From: Paracoccus aminophilus JCM 7686
GTDB taxonomy: Bacteria > Pseudomonadota > Alphaproteobacteria > Rhodobacterales > Rhodobacteraceae
Reading direction: 5' to 3'
Length of the DNA: 64,000 nucleotides
Assembly: GCF_000444995.1 (NCBI RefSeq)
Contig: NC_022041.1
Span: forward strand, 532,001-596,000
Under the pieces are notes generated by a model, which saw only the letters and a list, made by a program, of their open reading frames with translations, was not told the origin of the DNA and did no database searches. The position numbers and the translations under genes were made by a program. Below are positions 52,146-61,097 of the stretch, one piece after another (position 1 is the stretch's first letter; every line of letters starts with the position of its first letter).

Positions 52146-52783
52146 TTTTCCTCCTTCGGCGCCCGGTCCGACGGATTGCCGGGCATCAGATCATAGGGGT
52201 GCTTCCAGCCGGGCAGGGCAGAGATCCGGTCGAGCCAGGCATCAATGCCCGGCCAGTCCGCCCGTGTGAAGCCGAAAGGCTCTGGGTAATATAGGTATCC
52301 GCAACAGGTGAAGTCAGCGATGCTGGGCGCATTTGCTGCAATCCAGTCGCGGCCGGTCAAATGTCGGTCAAGGACCCGATAGGCGTCTTTGAGGCGGGAG
52401 AGATTGAAGGCGATGACCTCGGCCGGACGCTTTTCGGGGCGCAGGAAGTTCATCAGAAAGCGCGTCGTGCCGATCATGCCCGAAAGCTTGTGATTGTCCC
52501 AAAACATCCAGCGCAGGACCTCGTTGCGATCATCGGGCAGGAAACGACCGGTCTTCTCGGCGATATGCAGCTGGATCACCGAAGATTGCGTGAGCGTCAG
52601 ATCGCCCTCGCGAAAAACCGGCGCTTCCGCCATCTCATTGAGATTGCGATAAGCCTCGCCCCGCGCCTCGCCGCCGAAGAAATCGACAAAGACCGGCCGC
52701 CAGTCATAGCCCGCAAGCTCCAGCGTCAGCGCCGCCTTGTAGGAATGCCCTGATTCGCCAAAACAGAAGAGTTGTGCGGTCAC
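52142..52783 (-). CDS. glutathione S-transferase family protein
   Basis: A 213-residue protein with a thioredoxin-like N-terminal domain (LFCFGESGHSYKAALTLELAGYDW, EAPVFREGDLTLTQSSVIQLHIAEKTG) and an all-helical C-terminal domain. The ESGHS segment sits where the catalytic Ser/Cys/Tyr is expected. Its operon with thiolase and FadJ suggests a role in detoxifying or handling acyl intermediates; that is inference. It is the first gene of the fad unit. Confidence 0.85.
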   Translation of the reverse strand: MTAQLFCFGESGHSYKAALTLELAGYDWRPVFVDFFGGEARGEAYRNLNEMAEAPVFREGDLTLTQSSVIQLHIAEKTGRFLPDDRNEVLRWMFWDNHKLSGMIGTTRFLMNFLRPEKRPAEVIAFNLSRLKDAYRVLDRHLTGRDWIAANAPSIADFTCCGYLYYPEPFGFTRADWPGIDAWLDRISALPGWKHPYDLMPGNPSDRAPKEEK

Positions 52784-52814
52784 GATCTGTCCTTTCCCGA
52801 TCTCATCTTGCGTC

Positions 52815-52851
52815 CTTCTGACAGAAGATGGGTATTTTTATGATGAAGAAA
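52815..52851 (+). repeat. dispersed GGTATTT element, copy C
   Basis: A small hairpin (CTTCT-GAC-AGAAG, 52815-52827) is followed by GGGTATTTTTATGATGAAGAAA. This copy lies upstream of the GST gene, reads on the plus strand, and points toward copy G, so the 303-bp gap 52784-53086 carries a convergent pair. No gene was seen in the gap. Confidence 0.5.
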
Positions 52852-52932
52852 GCGCGGCGTAAGGAAATCTTAAATCCTCTGTGCGAGCCTCGATCTTGCG
52901 GTACAGGCTGGGGAGCCGATGACCGCTGATGG

Positions 52933-52992
52933 AGAAAGCTCCGGTTCGGTGCCGGGTCCACGGATCACGCCCCGGACCGGAGCAGCTTTCTT
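52933..52992. terminator. large hairpin downstream of the acyl-CoA dehydrogenase gene
   Basis: AGAAAGCTCCGGT on the left pairs with ACCGGAGC-AGCTTTCT on the right with one bulged base, and inner CCGGG/CCCGG segments can extend the stem. T-rich flanks occur on both sides. It may end transcription of the acyl-CoA dehydrogenase operon on the minus strand. Confidence 0.6.
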
Positions 52993-53021
52993 TATCACGA
53001 AAATACCCCCGCCGGAGGCGG
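52984..53021 (-). repeat. dispersed GGTATTT element, copy G
   Basis: On the minus strand, a hairpin (CCGCC-TCC-GGCGG) runs into GGGGTATTTTCGTGATAAAG. It lies downstream of the acyl-CoA dehydrogenase gene in the gene's orientation and overlaps the edge of the large hairpin at 52933-52992. Confidence 0.5.
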
Positions 53022-53086
53022 CTCGGCCTGTCCGCCCGGACCGAGGGTGCCCGAAGGCCTGCCTCAGCGCGGGCGGGGAGGGCGGA

Positions 53087-54865
53087 TCAGAATTGATCCG
53101 CTGCAAGAGACATGACGGGCTCTGCGCCGGATTCGATCCGGGCAAGATGCGTGCGCGTGATCGGCAGCTGTCGCTTCATATAATAGCGCCCGGTTGCGAG
53201 TTTCGTCTCGTAGAAATCGCGTTCCGAACTTCCTGCATCCAGCGCTTTCTGAGCGGCCACGGCCATCCGGCTCCACATCAGGCCGAAGGCGACATGGCCG
53301 AAGAGATGGAGGAAATCGTTCGAGCCGGAAAGCGCGGCATTGGGATCCTTCATCGCATTTTGCAGGAAATAGGCGGCCGCCGCTTGCAGGTCTTTCGAGG
53401 CGGATTTCAACGGATCGAGGAAATCGGCCTTGAGCGCGGCATTGCTTTCGTTGTCCTTGATCACGCCTTTGACCAGCTCGAAGAAGGCCATGATATGTTT
53501 GCCGCCGTCCGAGCCGAGCTTGCGGCCGACGAGATCGAGCGCCTGCACGCCATTGGCGCCTTCATAGATCATGGTGATACGGGCATCGCGGACGAACTGG
53601 GACATGCCCTGCTCCTCGATGAAGCCATGGCCGCCAAAGACCTGTTGCGCGAGGACCGTCGAATCAAAGCCTTTGTCGGTCAGGAAGCCTTTGATGACCG
53701 GGGTCAGCAGCGAGATCATGCCCTCGGCATCGGCGTCGCCCGTGAGATGGCTTTGATCATAAAGATGCGCGCCCCAGATCGCCAAGGCGCGCGCGCCCTC
53801 GACGAAGCTTTTCTGGTCGAGCAGGTTGCGGCGGATATCGGGGTGGACAATCAGCGGATCGGCCGGAAGCTGCGGATCGGCCGGGGTGGGCACGGCGCGG
53901 CCCTGCAGGCGATCACGCGCATAGATCGCCGCGTTCTGATAGGCGGCCGAGGCAATCGCATAGCCCTGAGCGCCGACGCCGATCCGCGCCTCGTTCATCA
54001 TGGTGAACATGGCGCGCATGCCCTTATGCAGTTCGCCGATCAGCCAGCCTTTCGCGCCGTCATAGTTCATCACGCAAGTGGCATTGCCGTGGATGCCCAT
54101 TTTCTCTTCGAGATTGCCGACCGAGACCGCATTGGCCGCGCCGAGGCGGCCCTCTTCGTCGACGAGGATCTTCGGCACGATGAAGAGGCTGATGCCGCGC
54201 GTGCCTTCGCCGCCGCCCGGCGCTTTGGCCAGCACGAGATGGATGATGTTTTCGGCCAGATCATGATCGCCCGCCGAGATGAAGATCTTCTGGCCGGTGA
54301 TCAGATAGCTGCCATCCTCCTGCGGCTCGGCCTTGGTGCGCAAGAGCCCGAGATCGGTGCCGCAATGGGGCTCGGTCAGGTTCATCGTGCCGGTCCATTC
54401 GCAGCTCGCGAGCCGCGGCAGGAAGAGCCGTTTTTGCGCCTCCGAACCATGGGTCTTGATCGCCGAATAAGCGCCATGGGTCAGGCCCGAATACATGTTG
54501 AAGGCCATGTTTGCGGCCAGAAACGGCTCGCCCGCGGCCAGTGCAATCGAATAGGGCAGGCCTTGGCCGCCATCTTCGACCGCGCAGTTGAGCGCGGTCC
54601 AGCCGCCCTCTTTCATCGCCTCCCAGGCCTTGTCGAAGCCTTTGGGGGTCGTGACCTTGCCATCCTTGAGCGTGCAGCCCTCGCGATCGCCAACTGCGTT
54701 CAGGGGCGCGAGCACGTCCGAGGCAAGTTTACCCGCGGCCTCGAGCACGGCTTGGGTGAAATCGGGGTCGAGCTCGTCATGGCCGGGCAGGCCACTGCCC
54801 GACAGGTTGAGGACCTCATGCAGCACGAACTGGGTGTCGCGGGTGGGCGCTGTATAAGTTGTCAT
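53087..54865 (-). CDS. acyl-CoA dehydrogenase (long type, DmdC-like)
   Basis: A 592-residue flavoenzyme, longer than classical acyl-CoA dehydrogenases (about 380-400) because of a C-terminal extension. Seen: [19 protein letters not shown] (FAD/substrate site), [23 protein letters not shown], and the catalytic Glu in [19 protein letters not shown]. The same architecture occurs in DmdC (methylmercaptopropionyl-CoA dehydrogenase) and related fatty acyl enzymes, so the substrate is open. Its start overlaps the MerR1 stop by four bases. Confidence 0.88.
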   Translation of the reverse strand: MTTYTAPTRDTQFVLHEVLNLSGSGLPGHDELDPDFTQAVLEAAGKLASDVLAPLNAVGDREGCTLKDGKVTTPKGFDKAWEAMKEGGWTALNCAVEDGGQGLPYSIALAAGEPFLAANMAFNMYSGLTHGAYSAIKTHGSEAQKRLFLPRLASCEWTGTMNLTEPHCGTDLGLLRTKAEPQEDGSYLITGQKIFISAGDHDLAENIIHLVLAKAPGGGEGTRGISLFIVPKILVDEEGRLGAANAVSVGNLEEKMGIHGNATCVMNYDGAKGWLIGELHKGMRAMFTMMNEARIGVGAQGYAIASAAYQNAAIYARDRLQGRAVPTPADPQLPADPLIVHPDIRRNLLDQKSFVEGARALAIWGAHLYDQSHLTGDADAEGMISLLTPVIKGFLTDKGFDSTVLAQQVFGGHGFIEEQGMSQFVRDARITMIYEGANGVQALDLVGRKLGSDGGKHIMAFFELVKGVIKDNESNAALKADFLDPLKSASKDLQAAAAYFLQNAMKDPNAALSGSNDFLHLFGHVAFGLMWSRMAVAAQKALDAGSSERDFYETKLATGRYYMKRQLPITRTHLARIESGAEPVMSLAADQF

Positions 54866-55278
54866 CTTTCCTCCAGTGACGTGGGCGCCGCCTGACCGGC
54901 TTTCAGCCGGGCGAGGGAGGCTTCCCCCTCGACGATCTGCTGGCGCAATTCGAGAATGGCCTGACCGAGTTCGGCCTGCTGGTTTTCCATGTCGGACAGC
55001 CGATCACGGGCGGTGGCCAAGGCGGTCTGAGTCTGGGCGAGGTTCTTGTCTTCGGGATTGTAAAGCTCAAGAATTTCGCGGATCTGATCGAGCGAGAAGC
55101 CGAACCGCTTGCCGCGTAGGATCAGTTTCAGCCGGGCACGATCGCTGCGGCTGTAAAGCCGCATCTGCCCTTTGCGCAGCGGTGAAATCAAAGCGCCGGC
55201 TTCATAGAAGCGCAGGGCGCGCGGCGTGACGCCGAAGGTTTCGCTCATTTCGCGAATGGTCATCAGGTCTTCGGACAT
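54862..55278 (-). CDS. MerR-family transcriptional regulator 1
   Basis: A 138-residue MerR-type activator/repressor. The N-terminal winged helix contains [23 protein letters not shown] and [22 protein letters not shown]; a long coiled coil follows. No metal-binding Cys are seen, so an organic or acyl-CoA effector is more likely. It is coupled to the acyl-CoA dehydrogenase gene by a four-base overlap and may control it, in the manner of LiuR-type regulators of acyl-CoA pathways. Confidence 0.88.
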   Translation of the reverse strand: MSEDLMTIREMSETFGVTPRALRFYEAGALISPLRKGQMRLYSRSDRARLKLILRGKRFGFSLDQIREILELYNPEDKNLAQTQTALATARDRLSDMENQQAELGQAILELRQQIVEGEASLARLKAGQAAPTSLEER

Positions 55279-55326
55279 CGCTGCTCTTTTCCCCGGCTGC
55301 GTGGTCTGAGATCAAACCTATATCAG

Positions 55327-55344
55327 CTTGACGTGCGCGTAAGG
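55327..55344. promoter_or_regulatory. candidate imperfect palindrome between the two MerR genes
   Basis: CTTGACGTGCGCGTAAGG is palindromic at 12 of 18 positions, with ACG...CGT arms as seen in LiuR-type sites. It lies about 50 bp upstream of MerR1. This is a weak call. Confidence 0.25.
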
Positions 55345-55381
55345 CAGAACGCTGCGTCACCGCTGGCGCCGGGGGCAGAGA

Positions 55382-55801
55382 TCAGGGCTCCTCAGGAGAG
55401 GCCGTAGGTTCGGCGGCGTCGGGCGCCATGGTTTCGAGCAGCTTTTGTGTCTCGTCGCGCAGCTCGCGCAACTCGCGCATCGTCACCTCAAGCTCGGCCT
55501 TTTGCTGGGCGAGCTGGTCGTATTGGCGATTGGCGAGGTCGATCCAGACGCGATATTGCTCTTGCGTGCCTTTCTGGCCGTAGATCAGCAGCCATTGGCG
55601 GATGTCTTCCAGCGAAAAGCCAAAGCGTCGGCCGCGCAGGATCAGCTTCATCCGGGCAAGTTCGCGCGGGCCGTAGAAGCGGCTGCGTCCGGATTTCCTA
55701 GGGTTCAGCAACTCGATATATTCGTAATAGCGCAGCGTCCGGGGTGTCACGTCAAAGCGCGAGCACATCTCCTTGAAGCTGATATAACCGTCATCAACCA
55801 T
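55382..55801 (-). CDS. MerR-family transcriptional regulator 2
   Basis: A 139-residue paralogue of the neighbouring regulator, sharing the patterns TPRTLRYYEYIELLNPRKSG and LARMKLILRGRRFGFSLEDI, with a divergent coiled coil and C-terminus. It lies 103 bp upstream in the same direction. Tandem paralogous MerR genes suggest duplication and possibly different effectors for the same fatty-acid genes. It has no Cys cluster for metal sensing. Confidence 0.87.
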   Translation of the reverse strand: MVDDGYISFKEMCSRFDVTPRTLRYYEYIELLNPRKSGRSRFYGPRELARMKLILRGRRFGFSLEDIRQWLLIYGQKGTQEQYRVWIDLANRQYDQLAQQKAELEVTMRELRELRDETQKLLETMAPDAAEPTASPEEP

Positions 55802-56033
55802 CAGACTTCTCTATAAAGGAATAGGGGAAAGCTAGCCGAGAGATTGTGTGAACTCAACCTTTTGCTCGTCCTTTCTGATCCGGGCTGTCTGACCCTGAAT
55901 CGGCGATCTTTTCGGTCTCATCTGGCCTGCTCCTCACGGCCGTCGCTTCGGGTTTTCTCATCTGGGCGGCGGCCCTTGTTCATGTCATCGTGACCAACTA
56001 ACCCTTGGTCACAGTCAGGACAGGTTCCCAGCC

Positions 56034-56477
56034 ATGCCAGAAACCGCGCCAGAAACCGCGCGAGCCCGCCAAAGCCGGATTGCCCGGCAGTTCATCGAGG
56101 CGATCCCGCATGCGCAGGCGCTTGGGATGCATCTCGACAGCGTAGGGCCCGAGGGCGCGGTGATTTCGATGCCCTGGGATGAACGCTTTATCGGCGATCT
56201 GCGTTCCCGCGTCATTCACGGCGGGGTGATTTCGGCGCTGATGGACACCTGCTGCGGCGCCGCCGTCATGGGGCATGAAAAGTCGATCAGCGCGACGGCG
56301 ACGATTGATCTGCGGATCGATTACATGCGCGCGGCGACACCCGGCCAGCGGCTGATCGCCCGGGCCAAATGCTATCACGTCACCCGCTCGGTCGCTTTCG
56401 TGCGCGCTTGGGCGATGGATGAGGATGAGAGCAATCCGGTCGCCACCGCCACCGCTGCCTTCACGGTGGAGGGCTGA
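56034..56477 (+). CDS. PaaI-type hotdog thioesterase 1
   Basis: A 147-residue single hotdog domain acyl-CoA thioesterase. The active-site helix region reads RVIHGGVISALMDTCCGAAVM, and the back strands ATIDLRIDYMRAATPGQRL, as in PaaI/YdiI-like enzymes. It lies 2 bp before a second thioesterase, in the same operon as a MATE gene. The substrate is unknown. Confidence 0.86.
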   Translation: MPETAPETARARQSRIARQFIEAIPHAQALGMHLDSVGPEGAVISMPWDERFIGDLRSRVIHGGVISALMDTCCGAAVMGHEKSISATATIDLRIDYMRAATPGQRLIARAKCYHVTRSVAFVRAWAMDEDESNPVATATAAFTVEG

Positions 56478-56479
56478 AC

Positions 56480-56995
56480 ATGGCCGAGCGCACCGGATCA
56501 CGCAACGAACCCTTGGGCGCGATCAAATCGCGCCGCGATGCGACCTTGAAAGCCATCGCCTCCTCGATGCCCTATGCCAATTGGCTCGGCATCTCCTTCG
56601 ACCGGCGCGGAGACGAGCTGACCGCCATCCTGCCCTTTGACGAAAAGACCATCGGCAATCCGATGCTGCCCGCTTTGCACGGCGGCGCGATCGCGGCCTT
56701 TCTCGAGGTGACTGCGGTGGTGGGCCTCGCCTGGCATCAGATCTGGGACGAGATGGAGGAAGGCCGCTTCGCGCCCGATGCCGCTTTGCCGGAACTGACG
56801 CCGCGCCTGCCCAAGACCATCGACTTCACGGTTGATTATCTGCGCTCGGGCCTGCCGCGCGACGCCTATGCGCGGGCGCGGGTGGTCCGCTCGGGGCGGC
56901 GCTACGCCAGCGTGCAGGTCGAGGCCTGGCAGGACAATCGCGACCGGCTCTTCGCGCAGGCGACCGGCCACTTCCTGATGCCGACCGAGCTCTGA
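56480..56995 (+). CDS. PaaI-type hotdog thioesterase 2
   Basis: A 171-residue hotdog protein with LPALHGGAIAAFLEVTAVVGLAW in the active-site helix and KTIDFTVDYLRSGLPRDAYA in the core strand. Compared with its neighbour it has an insert between helix and strand (WDEMEEGRFAPDAALPELT). The two probably form a heteromer or arose by duplication. It overlaps nothing, and the next gene starts one base later. Confidence 0.85.
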   Translation: MAERTGSRNEPLGAIKSRRDATLKAIASSMPYANWLGISFDRRGDELTAILPFDEKTIGNPMLPALHGGAIAAFLEVTAVVGLAWHQIWDEMEEGRFAPDAALPELTPRLPKTIDFTVDYLRSGLPRDAYARARVVRSGRRYASVQVEAWQDNRDRLFAQATGHFLMPTEL

Positions 56996-56996
56996 C

Positions 56997-58316
56997 ATGA
57001 GCGCGGGCCCCGTCGCCGGAGACCGCCTGAGCAATCGCCGCGTGCTCGCCATCGCCGGGCCAATCGTGCTCTCGAATGCCACGGTCCCGCTGCTCGGCGC
57101 GGTCAACACCGGCGTCATCGGCCAGCTTGGCCGGCCGGAGCTCTTGGGCGCGGTCGGGATCGGCGCGGTCATCCTCGCCTCGGTCTACTGGATCTTCGGC
57201 TTCTTGCGCATGGGCACCTCGGGGCTCGTCGCCCAGTCCCATGGCGCCGGAGACGAGGCCGCAGCCAGCGCCCATCTCGCCCGCGCGCTGGTGATCGGCG
57301 CTGTCGCGGGACTTGCGCTCATCCTCCTCCAGTTCCCGCTCTTCAGCGCGGCCTTCCGACTCGCCCCGGCCTCGCCCGAGGTCATCGAGGCCGCGCATCA
57401 CTATCTCTCGATCCGGATCTGGGGCGCGCCTGCCACCATCTCGCTCTATGCGATCACCGGCTGGCTCATCGCGATGGAGCGGACCCGCGCCGTCCTCGCG
57501 CTGCAACTCGTGATGAACGGGCTGAATATCCTGCTCGACATCTGGTTCGTCCTCGGCCTCGGCTGGGGCGTGCCGGGCGTGGCCGCCGCGACCCTGATCG
57601 CGGAATGGAGCGGCCTTGCCCTCGGCCTCTGGTTCGCCCGCGCCGCCATCGCGCGTGCCTTGCGCCAAAGCGGGCTCTTCGCGCGGCGAGAGCTCGACCG
57701 GCTCATCGGCGTCAATCGCGACATCCTGATCCGCTCGGTGCTCCTGCAAGGCAGCTTCACCACCTTCATGTTCATGGCCGCAGGCGAGGGCGATGTGACG
57801 CTCGCCGCCAATCAGGTCCTGCTGCAATTTCTCGAAATCACCGCCTATGGTCTCGACGGCTTCGCCTTTTCCGCCGAAACGCTGGTCGGTCAGGCCGTGG
57901 GCGCGCGCCGCCCCGACCGGCTACGCAGCGCCGCCGCGCTCACCATCCGCTGGGGCGTGATCGGCGCCGTCTTGATCAGCGCGGCCTTCCTGATCTTTGG
58001 CCCGAATATCATCGATCTGCTGACCACCTCGCCCGAGGTCCGCGCAGAGGCTCGCCACTATCTCCCCTGGCTCGTGCTTGGCCCGCTCATTGGCATCACC
58101 GGCTGGATGTTTGACGGCATTTTCATTGGCGCCACCCAGACCCGAGAGATGCGCAATGCCATGCTCCTATCGGTCGCGGTCTATGCGCTCCTCGTCCTCA
58201 CGCTGCCGCGCTTTCTCGGCAATCACGGGCTCTGGGCAGCGCTGACCGGGCTCAACCTGATGCGCGGGGCGACCATGGCCCTGCGCTACCCCAAAGTGAT
58301 CGCCGCCGCGCGCTGA
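56997..58316 (+). CDS. MATE-family efflux transporter
   Basis: A 439-residue, 12-helix membrane transporter of the DinF-like MATE group. The twofold repeat is seen in IAGPIVLSNATVPLLGAVNT at the N-terminus and in LLQFLEITAYGLDGFAFSAETLVGQAVGA in the second half. It likely exports cationic or toxic compounds using Na+ or H+. It starts one base after the thioesterase stop and ends the three-gene unit. Confidence 0.9.
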   Translation: MSAGPVAGDRLSNRRVLAIAGPIVLSNATVPLLGAVNTGVIGQLGRPELLGAVGIGAVILASVYWIFGFLRMGTSGLVAQSHGAGDEAAASAHLARALVIGAVAGLALILLQFPLFSAAFRLAPASPEVIEAAHHYLSIRIWGAPATISLYAITGWLIAMERTRAVLALQLVMNGLNILLDIWFVLGLGWGVPGVAAATLIAEWSGLALGLWFARAAIARALRQSGLFARRELDRLIGVNRDILIRSVLLQGSFTTFMFMAAGEGDVTLAANQVLLQFLEITAYGLDGFAFSAETLVGQAVGARRPDRLRSAAALTIRWGVIGAVLISAAFLIFGPNIIDLLTTSPEVRAEARHYLPWLVLGPLIGITGWMFDGIFIGATQTREMRNAMLLSVAVYALLVLTLPRFLGNHGLWAALTGLNLMRGATMALRYPKVIAAAR

Positions 58317-58344
58317 GCCCAAAGCCCGCCCGAAGATCTTTCCC

Positions 58345-58398
58345 GTCTTTCATGCGAAAATATCCCGGGGGAGTCCGCAGGACGGGGGCAGAGCCCCC
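58345..58398 (-). repeat. dispersed hairpin + GGGATATTT element, copy E
   Basis: Read on the minus strand: GGGGGCTCTGCCCCC (58384-58398), then CCCCCGGGATATTTTCGCATG and GAAAGAC. It is downstream of the DUF1476 gene in the gene's orientation and almost identical to copies D and F. Confidence 0.65.
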
Positions 58399-58425
58399 AT
58401 CCGCCGCGCCTCAGATCGCCGCGCC

Positions 58426-58740
58426 TCAGATCTCGGTCATGATCTGATCGCGCGCGGTCTGGCGCAGCTCCGCCATTTTCGCGCGGATTGCCGCGTCGTC
58501 GATCTGTCCCGACAGATCGGCGCTGATCTTGCGGAAGACATCTTCCTCGCCTGGTTCTGCGTAATCCGAAGTCACCACGCTCAGCGCATAAGAGCGCGCC
58601 TCATCGCCGCTTTTGCCCAGCAATCCCGCGGCCCATTCGCCGAGCAGGCGGTTGCGGCGGGCCTCGGCCTTGAAGACAAGGTCGGCATCATGGACGAATT
58701 TGGCCTCAAAAGCGTGTTCGCGATCATCAAAGGTCGTCAT
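58426..58740 (-). CDS. ATPase zeta subunit (DUF1476), F1-ATPase inhibitor
   Basis: A 104-residue helical protein of the DUF1476 family. In Paracoccus denitrificans the founding member is the zeta subunit that inhibits ATP hydrolysis by the F1FO complex. The N-terminal TTFDDREHAFEAKFVHDADL region corresponds to the inhibitory segment, and LGKSGDEARSYALSVV is a family motif. It is not in the atp operon but lies divergent from purC, as in other alphaproteobacteria. The inhibitory strength of the N-terminus varies between species, so function here is inferred. Confidence 0.88.
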   Translation of the reverse strand: MTTFDDREHAFEAKFVHDADLVFKAEARRNRLLGEWAAGLLGKSGDEARSYALSVVTSDYAEPGEEDVFRKISADLSGQIDDAAIRAKMAELRQTARDQIMTEI

Positions 58741-58961
58741 CCGGGTCTCCTCAGGTTTCGCCTTGGGTGTTTGACTTCGGGTCGCTGACTGCGGTTAGTT
58801 GATTGCGGGCGTTCGGCCACGGGATTTGCGCAGAGAAAGCGCGTCTCGTGCAGACCAGATATGAATATCCTGCCGCGAGCCCGCAAGCCTGTATTGCCGA
58901 GCCCACCCATTCTGGCCTATAGCGCCATTTGACACGCACTTGCTGACGGGAGACGCGCATC

Positions 58962-59726
58962 ATGGCACCACGGCGCAAGAAAATCTACGAAGGCAAGGCA
59001 AAGATCCTTTACGAAGGCACCGAGCCGGGCACGCTCATCCAGTATTTCAAGGATGATGCGACTGCATTCAATGCGCAGAAAAAGGCCACGATCGAAGGGA
59101 AGGGCGTGCTGAACAACCGCCTTTCCGAATATTTCATGCAGGGCCTGACCAATATCGGCGTGCCGAACCACTTCATCCGCCGCATCAATATGCGCGAGCA
59201 GTTGATCCGGCAGGTCGAGATCATCCCGCTTGAGGTGATCGTGCGCAACTTTGCCGCCGGTTCGATCGCGAAACGGCTGGGCATGGAAGAGGGCACGCCG
59301 CTGCCGCGTCCGATCGTCGAATATTCCTTCAAGAATGACGAGCTCGGCGATCCCTTCGTCTCGGAAGAATATATCATCGCTTTCGGCTGGGCCTCGCAGC
59401 AGGATCTCGACGATATCGTCAGCCTCGCTTTGCGGGTGAACGATTTCCTGTCGGGCGTCTTCTTCGGCGTCGGCATCAAGCTGATCGACTTCAAGATCGA
59501 GATCGGTCGGATCTGGGATGGCGATTTCATGCGCCTGATCGTCGCCGACGAGATCAGCCCCGACAGCTGCCGGCTCTGGGACGTCAAGACCGGGCAGAAG
59601 CTCGATAAAGACGTCTTCCGTCGCGATCTGGGCAGCCTCACGGATGCCTATACCGAAGTCGCTCGCCGGTTGGGCCTGATGCCCGCCAATACCACCAGCC
59701 TCACGAAGCCCACGCTGATCAACTGA
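58962..59726 (+). CDS. purC: phosphoribosylaminoimidazole-succinocarboxamide synthase
   Basis: A 254-residue SAICAR synthetase of purine synthesis. It shows [13 protein letters not shown] (ATP site), [20 protein letters not shown] and [14 protein letters not shown] (signature). GACGGGAG precedes the ATG. purS follows 11 bp later; purQ is not in view. A Pur-box or riboswitch was not recognised upstream. Confidence 0.96.
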   Translation: MAPRRKKIYEGKAKILYEGTEPGTLIQYFKDDATAFNAQKKATIEGKGVLNNRLSEYFMQGLTNIGVPNHFIRRINMREQLIRQVEIIPLEVIVRNFAAGSIAKRLGMEEGTPLPRPIVEYSFKNDELGDPFVSEEYIIAFGWASQQDLDDIVSLALRVNDFLSGVFFGVGIKLIDFKIEIGRIWDGDFMRLIVADEISPDSCRLWDVKTGQKLDKDVFRRDLGSLTDAYTEVARRLGLMPANTTSLTKPTLIN

Positions 59727-59737
59727 AAGGCCCGTCC

Positions 59738-59977
59738 ATGAAAGCTCGCGTCACCATCATGCTGAAAGATGGCGTTCTCGATCCGCAAGGCGAGGCGGTT
59801 CGTCACGCGCTCGGCGGTCTCGGCTTTGCGGGCGTCAATGGCGTGCGTCAGGGCAAGGTGATCGAGCTGGATCTGGCCGCGACCGAAAAGGCCGGGGCCG
59901 AGGCCGAAGTGGCGCGCATGTGCGAAAGCCTGCTCGCCAATACGGTGATCGAGAAATATTCGGTCGAGATCCTCTGA
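59738..59977 (+). CDS. purS: phosphoribosylformylglycinamidine synthase subunit PurS
   Basis: A 79-residue small subunit that channels ammonia within the PurSQL complex. It has KARVTIMLKDGVLDPQGEAV at the start, GVNGVRQGKVIELDL and CESLLANTVIEKYSVEI at the end, all typical. purQ usually follows purS but here an unrelated LysR gene comes next, so the pur cluster is split. Confidence 0.95.
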   Translation: MKARVTIMLKDGVLDPQGEAVRHALGGLGFAGVNGVRQGKVIELDLAATEKAGAEAEVARMCESLLANTVIEKYSVEIL

Positions 59978-59990
59978 TTGCAGCGGGGTC

Positions 59991-60045
59991 GGGGGCGCTG
60001 CCCCCGGTCCTGCGGACCTCCCCCGGGATATTTCGGCATGAAAGA
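59991..60045 (+). repeat. dispersed hairpin + GGGATATTT element, copy F
   Basis: A hairpin (GGGGGCGCTGCCCCC) is followed by GGTCCTGCGGACCT, itself a small hairpin, then CCCCCGGGATATTTCGGCAT and GAAAGAC. It lies directly after purS in the same orientation and is likely to end its transcript. Confidence 0.65.
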
Positions 60046-60147
60046 CTGGGCCCGAAAGGACCGGGCCCGAAAAAACCGGGTGGGAGGCGACCTTTCTCTG
60101 ACCGAGGGAGGAATTGACGCGGCTCAGAATTCTGGCAGGCTCGCGCC

Positions 60148-61020
60148 ATGATTGATCGTCTCAATATGTTCATGGTTCTGGCGCGCGAAGAGCATTTCGG
60201 GCGCGCGGCCGAGGTTTTGGGGATTACCCAGCCGACACTGTCCTCGGCCATCCGGGCCTTGGAGGATCAGCTCGGCGTTCAGCTGGTCCGGCGCGGTTCG
60301 CGCTTTCAGGGGCTGACGCCCGAGGGCGAGCGGGTTCTGGGCTGGGCGCGCCGGATCGTTGCCGATGCCCGTGCGCTTCAGGCTGAGATGAAAGCCTCGC
60401 GCGAGGGGGTTTCGGGGCGGCTGCGCATCGGCGTCATTCCGACCGCCATGCCGCGGATTGCCGAGTTGACCGGGCCGTTTTTGCAGCGTCATCCGAATGC
60501 GGCGGTCTCGATCCTGTCGCGCTCCTCAGATGAGATCCGCGAAGAGATTGATGCGCTGGAGCTCGATGCCGGGGTGACTTATCTCGACAGCGAGCCTTTG
60601 GGGCGGGTCCAGACTCTGGCGCTTTACCGCGAGACCTATTGCCTGGTCGATCGCAGCGAGAGCGAGGGGCCGGTGAGCTGGGCCGAGGCGGCGCGGCGGC
60701 CCTTGTGCCTGCTGACGCCCGATATGCAGAACCGCCGCATTGTCATGCGCCATCTGACCGCCGCTGGGGTCGATACCGAGCCACGGGTCGAATCCACCTC
60801 GATGCTGGCCATTCTGGCGCATGTCGCGACCGGCGATTGGGCGGCGATTCTGCCGCAGGGTCTGGCGGAGGGTCTGCCCCTACCGCATGGCGTGCGGGCG
60901 CGGCCGTTGCAGGGTGAGGGCCATCTGGTTGGACTGGTCATTGCGGCGCGTGAGCCGCATCCTCCTTTGGTCGATGCTTTGCTCAAATCGCTGCGCTTGA
61001 TAGAGAAAGCCAATCAATGA
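60148..61020 (+). CDS. LysR-family transcriptional regulator
   Basis: A 290-residue LysR-type regulator. The winged helix reads FMVLAREEHFGRAAEVLGITQ and PTLSSAIRALEDQLGVQLV; the effector domain begins near residue 90 (GRLRIGVIPTAM). It sits 77 bp upstream of the formate dehydrogenase operon and in the same direction, not divergent. It is probably the regulator of fds genes, an inference from position. Confidence 0.9.
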   Translation: MIDRLNMFMVLAREEHFGRAAEVLGITQPTLSSAIRALEDQLGVQLVRRGSRFQGLTPEGERVLGWARRIVADARALQAEMKASREGVSGRLRIGVIPTAMPRIAELTGPFLQRHPNAAVSILSRSSDEIREEIDALELDAGVTYLDSEPLGRVQTLALYRETYCLVDRSESEGPVSWAEAARRPLCLLTPDMQNRRIVMRHLTAAGVDTEPRVESTSMLAILAHVATGDWAAILPQGLAEGLPLPHGVRARPLQGEGHLVGLVIAAREPHPPLVDALLKSLRLIEKANQ

Positions 61021-61027
61021 ACGGAAG

Positions 61028-61063
61028 ATTGCATTTGTAATGGCTATCAACGGGCCGTAATCT
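61028..61063 (+). promoter_or_regulatory. candidate LysR box and promoter before fdsG
   Basis: ATTGCATTTGTAAT (61028-61041) is a partial dyad of LysR T-N11-A type. It overlaps a weak -35 (TTGTAA, 61035-61040), which is followed after 17 bp by TAATCT (61058-61063). fdsG would start 35 bp downstream. Confidence 0.35.
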
Positions 61064-61097
61064 GATTTGAATGAGAATAGCCCGGAATGATCCAGCC

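Noticed and set aside
52919..54895. A 658-residue plus-strand protein over the acyl-CoA dehydrogenase
   Set aside because: It is the antisense shadow of a gene with clear flavoenzyme motifs.
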